DNA of 64,000 bases, from contig NZ_NEVK01000007.1 in NCBI RefSeq assembly GCF_002261265.1, positions 62,001 through 126,000 of the forward strand, read 5' to 3'. Below the pieces are notes generated by a model. That model was not told where the DNA came from. It saw nothing but the letters and a program-made list of their open reading frames with translations, and made no database searches. Positions within the stretch are counted from its first letter, which is position 1, and every line of letters starts with the position of its first letter. The translations under genes and the position numbers were made by a program. Origin of the DNA: Bordetella genomosp. 7 (GTDB lineage: Bacteria > Pseudomonadota > Gammaproteobacteria > Burkholderiales > Burkholderiaceae_B). Below are positions 9,571 through 17,838 of this stretch, piece by piece.

Positions 9571-10322
9571 GCCGCGACGCTGTTGCGTTGCCCGACCACG
9601 TCTCCGCCGTGGTCGTTGATGACGGTGTAGGCCACCATTGGGTGTGCAGGTAAAGGGCCGGCCACGGGCAGCACAAACCGCCCGGTACTCGCGGGGGCCA
9701 GCATGTTGTCGGGCCGGGCCGGCAACTCGCCCGCGACGCGCCCGCCGGACCCCAGCAGCGCCAGGCGGCGAAAACTGACGTGGTAAGGCGTAGGGTTGCT
9801 GACCACCAGGCTGCGCGACGCGGGCTCGTAGCGAAAGCACAGTTGTTCATGTGCCCGGTCAGCGTGGCCGGGCAGCCCCGCCGGCCGGTAGAACACCTTG
9901 ATGCGCGTGCGGAACGAGAACATCAGCACATTGTCGCTGCCCGCCTGCCGGGCGGCCGGCTTGGGCGGCACTTCCACCACGTTCAGCCAGTAAAGGCTTT
10001 CGTGGCCAGCCTGAACAATATCGGCGGCGCGGATGATGCGCAGGGCCTGCCCCTTCTGCGCATCGATACGCGCCACGGGCGGCGTCAGCACAAAGGGTGA
10101 CTTGGCATGCCGCGGGTCGGCGGCCGCGTCTCCGTCGTCGATCCACGCCTGCACCAGCACGGGCTGCTGCCCGGTATTGCGCAGCTGCACGGTGGCTTCG
10201 CCGGCCGCGCCGTCCACGATGACACGCGTGCCGTTGACCACAACCGACGCCATCGCGGCGCCCGCCGCGCACCACAACAACAGCGCGGCGGCAACCCACG
10301 CAGGGCAAGAGCGGATTTTCAT
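9543..10322 (-). CDS. Periplasmic fimbrial chaperone (first copy)
   Basis: The 259-residue protein starts at ATG 10322, which has a strong ribosome site (AAGGAG, 8 bp upstream). A signal peptide ends near AGAAMA/SVVV. The conserved pilus-chaperone residues are Arg33 (NGTRVIV) and Lys142 in SFRTRIKVFYRP, both needed to hold the carboxyl end of the subunit. It lies between the major subunit gene (178 bp away) and the usher gene (28-bp overlap). The short FG loop and the position suggest the standard chaperone for the shaft subunit. Confidence 0.9.
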   Translation of the reverse strand: MKIRSCPAWVAAALLLWCAAGAAMASVVVNGTRVIVDGAAGEATVQLRNTGQQPVLVQAWIDDGDAAADPRHAKSPFVLTPPVARIDAQKGQALRIIRAADIVQAGHESLYWLNVVEVPPKPAARQAGSDNVLMFSFRTRIKVFYRPAGLPGHADRAHEQLCFRYEPASRSLVVSNPTPYHVSFRRLALLGSGGRVAGELPARPDNMLAPASTGRFVLPVAGPLPAHPMVAYTVINDHGGDVVGQRNSVAACQPASNGR

Positions 10323-10500
10323 CGTTTGCTCTCCTTGCGGGTCTTGCAGCAGACCCGCCATCAAGCAGCCGGGCGCCGTGCTTATGTAGTTGGCATAAGG
10401 CGCCGCGCACTGCGCATGATGCAGCACGGAACGACACAATCGCTGCGCCCATCATACGCCGCGCGCAGCGGCGCGGCACGGGCGCGGCATGCGTCGCGCG

Positions 10501-11043
10501 CTACAGGTACTGGATGGTGTAGTCGACGCGGGACACCACCGTGCCCGGCGTCACCGCCGCGGCATCGGCGTAGTAGCGCGCGTAATACCCCAGCGTGGCG
10601 CCACCGGACGAGATGTCCACCGCCAGGTCGCCCTGGCTTGCGGCCGCGCCCAACCGGATCGGCGACTGCGCCGCATTGAGCACTTCGATCTGCACACCGG
10701 TGGCCGTGCCCGACGTGTTGTTCAGGCGTCCCGTGGCGACGTCAACCGCCGGGCCCATTTCAAAATGCGTGTGCGCCGTGTTCAACGTGGCGCCCGCGCA
10801 GCCGGCCAGCGTAATGGTGAAAGGCGTGGTGCCGGCGGTGGCGCCCGCTGCAGGCAGGGCGCTGGCGCCGATGGCAGGCAGCATCACTGTGCCGTTGTTC
10901 GTACCGGCATTTACCGATATTGCGCACGTGGTGTCGGTGATGACGCCCTGGAACTCGATGGTGCCGTCGGCGGCATGCGCGGCCGGGGCGATTGCGATGG
11001 CGGCGGCGACTACCGCCGGGATGATGCGGAACTGATGTTTCAT
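10501..11043 (-). CDS. Major fimbrial subunit (type 1-like pilin)
   Basis: A 180-residue pilin precursor with a signal peptide cut after AAHA (about residue 24). The mature N-terminal donor strand DGTIEFQGVITDTTC is classical, as are Cys40 and Cys82 for the disulfide and the C-terminal beta-zipper strand ending VDYTIQYL. It is the first gene of the minus-strand fimbrial operon. A 178-bp gap to the chaperone contains a GC-rich inverted-repeat stretch (about 10455-10485) that could attenuate transcription and give excess subunit; that role is an inference. I see no long C or G run upstream of the kind that phase-varies Bordetella fim genes. Confidence 0.92.
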   Translation of the reverse strand: MKHQFRIIPAVVAAAIAIAPAAHAADGTIEFQGVITDTTCAISVNAGTNNGTVMLPAIGASALPAAGATAGTTPFTITLAGCAGATLNTAHTHFEMGPAVDVATGRLNNTSGTATGVQIEVLNAAQSPIRLGAAASQGDLAVDISSGGATLGYYARYYADAAAVTPGTVVSRVDYTIQYL

Positions 11044-11468
11044 GATGGCTCTCCAGTGGACTACGCAACAAACCCCTTGAAGACTGCGGATACTGACGAC
11101 CCGCTTAACGAGGGGGTAGATTTACCGGGGAGCAGACTTGGCTGGAAGTGGCCGCTGGCCGCGCCCCCGTACCCTACAGGCAGCAGAATACGGAGAAGGC
11201 GCGAACGCGCTCTTGCGCTAAATCAAACGTTTGTTTGAATTGTGCTGGCGCGGATGCATAAATTCAGATATCGAATTAATTCTTCGGCGAATCAACATTT
11301 TGATTCAGCGATTGGGCCAATTGTCCCGCGACTTCTGTCGCGAGAATCCGGTTCATGTAGGAGTGGACGCGTACCGGGCAGATTCGCGGGCAGCCTGCCC
11401 TGTGCAGTGTGTAGATCCAGCGCTGCCGCGCGCCGGTTGACTGAGCGAACGTAGGGACAGCGGGGCGG
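11044..11468. other. 425-bp intergenic region, fimbrial promoter side
   Basis: No gene is seen between the pilin start and the MFS stop. The first 180 bp upstream of the pilin should hold the fimbrial promoter, but I cannot place a convincing -35/-10 pair. A perfect 10-bp palindrome CAAACGTTTG lies at 11224-11233. The AT-rich part at about 11220-11310 contrasts with the surroundings. At 11327-11342 there is a 6-bp stem (CGCGAC/GTCGCG, loop TTCT), followed at about 11357 by TGTAGGAGTGG; together they resemble the REP-type elements of pseudomonads. Confidence 0.5.
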
Positions 11469-12653
11469 TCAGCCCGCTGATACCGCGCTCTGCCCTTTGC
11501 GGCCGCTATAGGACAGCCACACCAGGCCCACGCAGATCAGCACCAGCGGCGCCAGCGAGCCCAGGTTCAGAATAGTCCAGCCCTGTGTCGTCACCAGCAT
11601 GCCCGAGGTCAGCGAACTGACCGCCATGACCGCGAACACGCAGAAGTTGATCGCGGCCTGGGCGCGGTCTTTCTCTTCGGGCGCGTAGGTGCTGAGCGCA
11701 AGCGTGGTGCTGCCCGTGAACAGGAAATTCCAGCCCACGCCCAGCAAGAACAGCGACAGCGTGAAGTGATGCAAATCGGTGCCCGACAGCGCCACGCCTA
11801 TGCACACGAAATTCAGCAGCGCCCCCCACCCCATGATCGGCAGCGTGCCAAAGCGCTTGATCAAGTGCCCCGTGAAAAAGCCCGGCGCGAACATCCCGAT
11901 GACATGCCATTCCAGCACAAAAGCCGCATCGGCAAACGGCAGGCCGTGATGCTGCATGGCCAGCGGCGTGCCCGCCATCAGCAGGTTCATGATGCCGTAG
12001 CTGAGCGCGCCCGCGCCCGCGGCCACAATGAACGCGGGCTGCCGCGCGATCAGCGCCATGGGCCGGCCGCCCGCCGCGCCCGGCTTGCGCACCGGCGCAG
12101 GCGGAAACCGCATGAACCACAGGATCGCCATGGCCACCAGGGCAACCGCCACCAGCGCCAGGTAAGCGGCCACGAACGGCGTAGCCAGCAAACCCCGGGT
12201 ATACGACGCCAGGTTCGGGCCAAGCACCGCGCCCAGAAGACCGCCCGCCATCACCAGCGACACCGCTTTTTCGCGCGCCTGCGGCGCAGCCAGGTCGGCC
12301 GACGCAAAGCGGTACAGCTGCCCGTTGGCCGAGTAATACCCCGCTATCGCCGTGGCCGTGCACAGCAGCCAGAAGCTCTGGATATATGTGGCAAACGCGC
12401 ACAGCAGCGCTGACCCCAGCGCCACGGCCAGCCCCAGCATAAAACTGGCCTTGCGTCCATAGCGCGTCTGCGTCCACGCCACCGGCCCCGTGCACAAGGC
12501 CCCGCCCACCACATAGCCCATCACCGGCAACGTCGCCAGCCACCCATAAGGCGCCAGCTCGAACCCCACCAGTCCATTGATGGCGATGAAAGTGACGTTA
12601 TTGGTAAGAAACAGGCCCTGCAGAACGGATAACAGCCAGAGGTCGCGATTCAT
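11469..12653 (-). CDS. MFS transporter
   Basis: A 394-residue integral membrane protein with about 12 hydrophobic segments in two halves separated by a basic loop near residues 183-200. The motif TRYGRKASFMLGLAVALGS (about 63-81) is the conserved major-facilitator loop 2-3 signature (G-R-K). The protein starts MNRDLWLLSVLQGLFLTNNVTF, close to a family of small uncharacterised bacterial MFS carriers. The substrate cannot be inferred. It stands alone, upstream of repeat-rich intergenic DNA and downstream of the fimbrial promoter region. Confidence 0.85.
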   Translation of the reverse strand: MNRDLWLLSVLQGLFLTNNVTFIAINGLVGFELAPYGWLATLPVMGYVVGGALCTGPVAWTQTRYGRKASFMLGLAVALGSALLCAFATYIQSFWLLCTATAIAGYYSANGQLYRFASADLAAPQAREKAVSLVMAGGLLGAVLGPNLASYTRGLLATPFVAAYLALVAVALVAMAILWFMRFPPAPVRKPGAAGGRPMALIARQPAFIVAAGAGALSYGIMNLLMAGTPLAMQHHGLPFADAAFVLEWHVIGMFAPGFFTGHLIKRFGTLPIMGWGALLNFVCIGVALSGTDLHHFTLSLFLLGVGWNFLFTGSTTLALSTYAPEEKDRAQAAINFCVFAVMAVSSLTSGMLVTTQGWTILNLGSLAPLVLICVGLVWLSYSGRKGQSAVSAG

Positions 12654-12800
12654 TGCCGGATACGTGAAGGAGGGCCGAAGAGTGTTTTATTTATATATGC
12701 ATATTACCAGTCGAAATATGAGGAACGGGCCTGCATAGAATGAGGAATATTCAGAGGGCGGGGGTGAATTCGGCGAGAAGGCGGTTTACGGTAGGGCAAG

Positions 12801-12831
12801 GGTGTCAGACACCCTTGGGGAGTCAGACACC
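12801..12831. repeat. Dispersed copy of 31-bp hairpin element
   Basis: Arms GGTGTCAGAC and GTCAGACACC flank a CCCTTGGGG-type centre. It is the same element that is tandemly repeated at 42341-42738, in the orientation of the first copy of that array, with a T/A change in the left arm. Confidence 0.8.
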
Positions 12832-12971
12832 TTATTCACGGCGTGAAGCCGTCCGCGCAGCCAGCCGCCCCTGGCATGGTCGGGCTTTCAAAGAGTGCCA
12901 GGCACTGCTGGGATATCGCCGCTGGTGTCTGCCATTCACACGATGTCAGGCACAACCGGAACGCCGCCGCT

Positions 12972-13001
12972 GGTGTCTGACTCCGAAAGGTGTCGGACAC
13001 C
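12972..13001. repeat. Dispersed copy of hairpin element
   Basis: Arms GGTGTCTGAC and GTCGGACACC enclose TCCGAAAGGT. It has one arm mismatch and is one base shorter than the array unit. It lies 53 bp downstream of the acetyltransferase stop and could be folded into that transcript. Confidence 0.75.
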
Positions 13002-13053
13002 TTACTCAACGTGAGCCGTCACACAGCAAGCCAGCCGCCCCTGGCCCACCCTG

Positions 13054-13536
13054 CTACGTCAGCCGCTTATTAAAAAACACCACCCGCTCGGTTTCGACGA
13101 ACCCCAACGCCCGGTGCAACGCGTGGCTCTGCGCATTGCCGAGCAACGCATCCGACGCCAATTCCATGCAGCCCGCCTGCGCCGCCCATCCCTGCACGGC
13201 TTCGACCAGCAATCTCGCCGCGCCCTGCCTGCGGTACTGCGGGTCCACATAAATACCTTCCAGGAAAGCCACAGGCGAGTACGCCGTGCCGTTGACATAG
13301 TCATAGCGCAACGCAACCTCGGCCACCCCCACGGCGTCGGGCCGCGCGTCCGCGTACACCAGGAACACCGCCCACCGCTCGGATGCGGCGACGATATCCG
13401 CCATTTCCGCCAGGTGTTCAGCGCGCGCGCATTCCGGCCATAGCGCCTGCCGCAGCCGCAGCCAGGCGGCGTCGTCTGCCTGAACGCAGCGGCGTACTGT
13501 CAGGTGGGATGGGGAGGGTTTTTGGGGGGGATTCAT
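13054..13536 (-). CDS. AAC(6')-I-like aminoglycoside N-acetyltransferase (GNAT)
   Basis: A 160-residue GNAT enzyme. The central block SPVAFLEGIYVDPQYRRQG (about residues 86-104) holds the acetyl-CoA loop (Q/R-x-x-G-x-A). The C-terminal block ELASDALLGNAQSHALHRALG, followed by FVETERVVFFNK, matches the pattern of AAC(6')-I enzymes, including the Ser-Asp and His residues typical of that group. The family transfers acetyl to the 6'-amino group of kanamycin-type aminoglycosides; whether this chromosomal copy does so is untested. The start ATG 13536 is followed at once by C7 and then A5. The gene is flanked on both sides by copies of the GTGTC-GAC hairpin repeat and has no operon partner. Confidence 0.78.
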   Translation of the reverse strand: MNPPQKPSPSHLTVRRCVQADDAAWLRLRQALWPECARAEHLAEMADIVAASERWAVFLVYADARPDAVGVAEVALRYDYVNGTAYSPVAFLEGIYVDPQYRRQGAARLLVEAVQGWAAQAGCMELASDALLGNAQSHALHRALGFVETERVVFFNKRLT

Positions 13537-13667
13537 GTTGTGGCCACGGTCTGGAATCGGGGGTGGCCTTGCGTGCGGCTAAAAGGGCATACCGCATTTG
13601 GCAGGTCGTCTCTGTGCTGATCCGAAGAACACCTTTGTGTAGGGACGTGCGGCCAGACGTCTGTTAC

Positions 13668-13698
13668 GGTGTCTGACACCCTTCGGGAGTCAGACACC
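13668..13698. repeat. Dispersed copy of 31-bp hairpin element
   Basis: Arms GGTGTCTGAC and GTCAGACACC with centre ACCCTTCGGGA; both arms are perfect. It starts 10 bp downstream of the ychF stop, where a terminator would be expected, but no T-run follows. Confidence 0.85.
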
Positions 13699-13708
13699 TG
13701 GAGCATGT

Positions 13709-14800
13709 TCAGACGTTGAACAAGAAGTTCATCACGTCCCCATCCTGCACGACGTATTCCTTGCCTTCGGCTCGCATCTTGCCGGCCTCTTTCGCGCCCT
13801 GCTCGCCCTTGCAGGCGATGTAGTCGTCGAACGCAATGGTTTGCGCACGAATGAAGCCGCGCTCGAAGTCGGTGTGGATGACGCCCGCGGCCTGTGGCGC
13901 GGTGGCGCCGATGGGCACCGTCCAGGCGCGCACCTCTTTCACGCCTGCCGTGAAGTAGGTTTGCAGGCCCAGCAGCTTGAAGGCCGCGCGGATCAGGCGG
14001 TTCAGGCCCGGCTCTTCCATGCCCATGTCGGCCAGGAAGACCTGGCGGTCTTCATCCGCAAGGTCGACGATTTCGGATTCGATGGCGGCGCAGATGGCCA
14101 CCACCGGCGCGTTGCGCGACGCGGCGAATTCGGTCAGCCGATCGAGCAGCGGGTTGTTGGTGAAGCCGTCGTCGCTGACGTTGCCGACGTACATGGCCGG
14201 CTTGGCGGTGATGAAGCACAGCTGCTTGATCAGCGCGGTTTCTTCATCAGACAGGTCTACCGAGCGCACGGGCTTGGCCTGGTTGAGCGCGGCGATGCAT
14301 TTTTCAAGCACGGCCACCAGGCGCTGGGCTTCTTTGTCGCCCGACCGGGCGGTCTTGGAATGGCGGTGCAGCGCCTTTTCGGCGGTTTGCAGGTCGGCCA
14401 GGGCCAGTTCGGTTTCGATAACTTCGATGTCCGCAATGGGGTCGACCTTGCCCGACACGTGCACGACGTTGGGGTCTTCGAAGCAGCGCACCACGTTGAC
14501 GATGGCGTCGGTTTCGCGGATGTGCGACAGGAACTGGTTGCCCAGGCCTTCGCCCTGGCTGGCGCCGGCCACCAGGCCGGCGATGTCCACGAATTCCACG
14601 GTGGCAGGCAGCACGCGCTCGGGCTTGACGATCTCGGCCAGTTGCTGCAGGCGCGGATCAGGCACCTCGACCACGCCCACGTTAGGTTCGATGGTGCAGA
14701 AGGGGTAGTTTTCCGCCGCGATGCCCGCGCGGGTCAGGGCGTTGAAAAGCGTCGATTTGCCCACGTTGGGCAGGCCGACGATGCCGCATTGCAGAGCCAT
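13709..14800 (-). CDS. ychF: Redox-regulated ATPase YchF (Obg-family)
   Basis: The protein has 363 residues from ATG 14800 ([22 protein letters not shown]), the family's usual length. G1 is GLPNVGKST (8-16), G3 is [20 protein letters not shown], and the NxxE element that confers ATP over GTP preference is expected near 200 (YVGNVSDDG). A C-terminal TGS domain ends in [16 protein letters not shown]. YchF/OLA1 proteins bind ribosomes and are linked to oxidative-stress responses. An upstream frame extension of 49 codons lacks family character and is not used. It is divergent from the carboxylase operon. Confidence 0.95.
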   Translation of the reverse strand: MALQCGIVGLPNVGKSTLFNALTRAGIAAENYPFCTIEPNVGVVEVPDPRLQQLAEIVKPERVLPATVEFVDIAGLVAGASQGEGLGNQFLSHIRETDAIVNVVRCFEDPNVVHVSGKVDPIADIEVIETELALADLQTAEKALHRHSKTARSGDKEAQRLVAVLEKCIAALNQAKPVRSVDLSDEETALIKQLCFITAKPAMYVGNVSDDGFTNNPLLDRLTEFAASRNAPVVAICAAIESEIVDLADEDRQVFLADMGMEEPGLNRLIRAAFKLLGLQTYFTAGVKEVRAWTVPIGATAPQAAGVIHTDFERGFIRAQTIAFDDYIACKGEQGAKEAGKMRAEGKEYVVQDGDVMNFLFNV

Positions 14801-15212
14801 GTAAGTCCTTGATTTATCGGCGCGGTTGCCCAACCGGAACCACGGGCCGGAGCCCGCCGCCTGTGCGCCGGTAATCACCGCCGCCGGCGTCCCGCATGTT
14901 GGATGGGGTATTGCCGCCCCTGTTGCGCCTGCTTGGTCCAAATTCATGCCGATTGTAGCCGCCCTGCCCGGACGCGGCCCCCTGGCTCGACAGCCCCGCG
15001 CCCTACCGCCCCTGATTCCGCGCTACGGGGCGCCCGGGACTGCTCACGCGACCGGCTGCCCGGTTCCGTGAAAGCCGCCACACGCACTTGGGCCCGGCCG
15101 CAACATCTTGATTTTTATGACGGTTTTCCTTTGCTTATGGGCACTTTTGGAATTTCAACTTGCCGCGCCCGGCGCGCCGATGTGAAGATGCCTCGGCGAA
15201 GGAGGATCGCGC
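14801..15212. other. 412-bp divergent intergenic region (ychF / carboxylase operon)
   Basis: No gene is supported here. The left part is GC-rich; the segment at about 15100-15165 is AT-rich (TTGATTTTTATGACGG...) and is the likely promoter region for the catabolic operon, but I cannot define a -35/-10 pair with confidence. A good ribosome site (AAGGAGG) lies 8 bp before the ATG at 15213. Confidence 0.45.
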
Positions 15213-16760
15213 ATGACATGGCAAAACGAACTGAATGACATCGCCGACCGCCAGGCTATTGCCCAGCAAATGGGAGGGGAAGAAAAAGTCGCCCGACACA
15301 AGGCGGCCGGCAAGCTCACGGTGCGCGAACGCATAGACGCTATTGCCGACCCGGGCTCTTTCCAGGAAATCGGCAGTATTACCGGCTTTACCCGATACGA
15401 CGAAAACGGCGCCCTGGCTTCGTACGTGCCGTCGAACCTGATCATGGGGCGGGCGCTGGTCGACGGTCGTCCTGTGGTGCTGGTAGGCGACGACTTCACG
15501 ATACGCGGCGGCGCAAACGATGGCGCCATCACCGAGAAGCTCGCGCACGCCGAACGCATGTCTCATGACTTGGAACTGCCCATGATCCGTCTGGTTGACG
15601 GCACTGGCGGCGGCGGCTCGGTAAAGAACATCGAGACGAAGGGCCACACACTGCTGCCGATGATGCGGGAATGGCAACTGGTTGCCGAAAACCTGGCCCG
15701 CGTACCCGTAGTGGGTCTGGCGCTCGGCTCGGTGGCGGGCAAGGGTGCGGCCCGCGTAGCCGCGAGCCATTACTCGATGATGGTGCGCGGCACGTCGCAA
15801 TTGTTCAATGCCGGCCCGCCCGTGGTCGCCCGTATCGGGCAGAAGCTGGAAAAGAACGAACTGGGCGGCAGCCACATCCATACCCGCAATGGGGTGGTGG
15901 ACGACGAAGTGGGCTCGGAAGCCGAGGCCTTTGCGCGGGCCCGGCGTTTTCTTTCATACCTGCCGCGCTCGGTGTTCGAGCTTGCGCCGCGTGCTGCATG
16001 CACGGACGATCCTGGGCGCCGCGACGAGACTCTGCTCGATGCCATTCCGCGTGATCCGCGCAAGGTGTACAAGATCCGCCCCATACTCGAAAGCGTGATG
16101 GACGCGGGCTCGTTCTTCGAGATCGGCCGCCACTGGGGAAAAGGCATCGTCACCGGATTGGCTCGCCTGGATGGCTGGCCGGTGGCCGTGCTGGCCAGCG
16201 AGCCCTACCACTACGGCGGAATCTGGGACAAGAACACAACCGAGAAATTCACGCGGTTCGTGGACCTGGCCCAGACGTTTCACCTTCCTGTGGTGAACTT
16301 CGTTGACGTGCCCGGCTTCCAGATCGGTATCGAAGCGGAACAGTCGGGCGTGATGCGGGCGGGCGTGCGCGCGCTATCTGCCGTGTACCAGACCACGACG
16401 CCGTGGTGCACGATGATCCTGCGCAAGGCATATGGCGTGGCCGCTGCAGGGCACCAGCATCAAGGCCGTTATGCGCTGCGGTATGCATGGCCCTCGGCCA
16501 ATTGGGGGTCGCTGCCTATCGAGGGCGGCCTGGAAGCGGCATACAAGAGCGAGCTGCTCGCAGCCGAAGATCCGGCGGCCAAACTCCAGGAAATCGAAGC
16601 GCGCCTGCGCCAGTTCGCCTCGCCGGTTCGCAGTGCGGAAGCCTTTGTGATCGAAGAGATCATTGATCCGCGGGACACACGGCGCATTCTCTGCGACTTT
16701 GCCAACCTGGTGGCGCCCCTGCGCAAGGCCGGCTTGACCCACTTTCGCTATCGGCCGTGA
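15213..16760 (+). CDS. Acyl-CoA carboxylase, carboxyltransferase subunit
   Basis: A 515-residue two-domain carboxyltransferase of the PccB/MccB family. The N-terminal crotonase-like half contains KLTVRERIDAIADPGSFQEI (35-54) and GGGGSVKN. The C-terminal half has VNFVDVPGFQIGIEAEQSG and MILRKAYGVAA, the acyl-CoA and biotin-binding walls. It transfers CO2 from carboxybiotin to an acyl-CoA. The ATG is preceded by AAGGAGG. Biotin carboxylase and carrier lie 3 kb downstream in the same operon, with a Bug receptor and an acyl-CoA ligase between. Position-specific differences from PccB and MccB (AAGHQHQGRYALRYAW) mean the acyl substrate is open. Confidence 0.88.
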   Translation: MTWQNELNDIADRQAIAQQMGGEEKVARHKAAGKLTVRERIDAIADPGSFQEIGSITGFTRYDENGALASYVPSNLIMGRALVDGRPVVLVGDDFTIRGGANDGAITEKLAHAERMSHDLELPMIRLVDGTGGGGSVKNIETKGHTLLPMMREWQLVAENLARVPVVGLALGSVAGKGAARVAASHYSMMVRGTSQLFNAGPPVVARIGQKLEKNELGGSHIHTRNGVVDDEVGSEAEAFARARRFLSYLPRSVFELAPRAACTDDPGRRDETLLDAIPRDPRKVYKIRPILESVMDAGSFFEIGRHWGKGIVTGLARLDGWPVAVLASEPYHYGGIWDKNTTEKFTRFVDLAQTFHLPVVNFVDVPGFQIGIEAEQSGVMRAGVRALSAVYQTTTPWCTMILRKAYGVAAAGHQHQGRYALRYAWPSANWGSLPIEGGLEAAYKSELLAAEDPAAKLQEIEARLRQFASPVRSAEAFVIEEIIDPRDTRRILCDFANLVAPLRKAGLTHFRYRP

Positions 16761-16849
16761 AGGCCTGCGCCTGCGCGCCAGCTGTTCATTCCATTTCATA
16801 ACAAGGCCGCCCGCATTGTGTGGAAGTGGCCATAGATTGGAGTCGAGAC

Positions 16850-17836
16850 ATGCAAAGAAGAGCTTTTCTTTCCGCCACGGTGGCGTGCGCCATAGTGGCC
16901 TCCGCCTTTCATGGCACCAGCACGCAGGCGGCGCCCCAGTATCCCGACAAGCCCGTCAACATCATCGTGCCCTTCCCGCCTGGCGGGCTCACCGACCTGA
17001 TCGGCCGCCGTTTTGCGGCTTACCTGGAAAAGAAAACCGGCCAGACTGTGGTGGTGCAGAACCGCGCGGGCGCTAGCGGCCAGGTAGGCGCACAAGCCAT
17101 CGCACGCATGGAGCCCGACGGCTACAACCTTCTGGTCACCGCCACGCACTTTGCGATCAGCGCGGCGGTGCGCGCCGACCTGCCCTACGACCCGGTCGGC
17201 GACTTCGACCCCATCGCGATCTTCGTGACCACACCCAATATCCTGGTGGTGAACGAGAAAGTGCCGGTGCACAGCTTGCGCGAATACATCGACTACGCCA
17301 ACAAGAAGCCGGGCGGCATGTCGTTCGGGTCGTCCGGCACGGGGGGCTCCACTCATCTTTCCGGAGAATTGCTCAAGCATCTTACCGGCGCCAACCTGCA
17401 GCATGTGTCGTACCGGGGCATGGTGCCGCACGTCAATGACCTGGTAGGGGGGCAGATCGAATCCGGCTTCGTGGACCCGAGCTCCGTCATTCAATTCCTG
17501 CAAGAAGGCCGGTTGCGCGCGCTGGCCGTAACCGGGGCGCAGCGCTTTGACATCCTGCCGGATATAGCCACCATCGCGGAACAGGGTGTGGATGGCTACG
17601 AAGCCACCACGTGGATAGCGCTGGCCGCCCCCGCAGGAACGCCCCAGGCCGTCAAGAAGTTCCTGAACCAGGCGGCCATAGAAAGCATGCAGACACCCGA
17701 AGGCAAGGAGTTCCTGCAGCAGATCTCAGCCACTCCATCGACGTTGACTGATGCCCAGGTGAAAGACTACCTGAAGGCCGAAATCGATAAGTGGAAAAAA
17801 GTCGCCGAAGCCGCCAACCTGAGAACGGAAAACTGA
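16850..17836 (+). CDS. Bug-type (TctC) periplasmic solute receptor 1
   Basis: A 328-residue tripartite tricarboxylate transporter receptor. The start ATG 16850 has GGAG 7 bp upstream. The signal region MQRRAFLSATVACAIVAS and cleavage near TQAAPQ precede the family motif YPDKPVNIIVPFPPGGLTD. Further family blocks are VVVQNRAGASGQVG and the FGSSGTGGSTHLSGEL ligand loop. Bug receptors bind small carboxylates; no TctA/TctB membrane genes are near, so it must share a transporter coded elsewhere or act as a sensor. It sits inside the carboxylase operon, 89 bp after the carboxyltransferase gene. Confidence 0.92.
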   Translation: MQRRAFLSATVACAIVASAFHGTSTQAAPQYPDKPVNIIVPFPPGGLTDLIGRRFAAYLEKKTGQTVVVQNRAGASGQVGAQAIARMEPDGYNLLVTATHFAISAAVRADLPYDPVGDFDPIAIFVTTPNILVVNEKVPVHSLREYIDYANKKPGGMSFGSSGTGGSTHLSGELLKHLTGANLQHVSYRGMVPHVNDLVGGQIESGFVDPSSVIQFLQEGRLRALAVTGAQRFDILPDIATIAEQGVDGYEATTWIALAAPAGTPQAVKKFLNQAAIESMQTPEGKEFLQQISATPSTLTDAQVKDYLKAEIDKWKKVAEAANLRTEN

Positions 17837-17838
17837 CC

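Larger units (their letters stand above)
12654..13053. other. 400-bp intergenic region rich in palindromic repeats
   Basis: No credible gene. The stretch next to the MFS start (about 12660-12720) is AT-rich and probably holds the MFS promoter. The rest contains two good copies of the GTGTC-GAC hairpin element (12801-12831, 12972-13001), a degenerate one (about 12923-12952, GGTGTCTGCC...GATGTCAGGCAC), and a short palindromic AGTGCCAGGCACT at about 12894. The 170-codon open frame crossing it has no family character and runs into the antisense of the acetyltransferase gene. Confidence 0.6.

Noticed and set aside
10395-10500. Rho-independent terminator between pilin and chaperone genes
   Set aside because: The inverted repeats are GC-rich but no T-run follows on the minus strand; attenuation only is possible.
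12740-13252. 170-codon frame between MFS and acetyltransferase genes
   Set aside because: It spans several hairpin repeats, has no family pattern and runs antisense into a well-supported gene.
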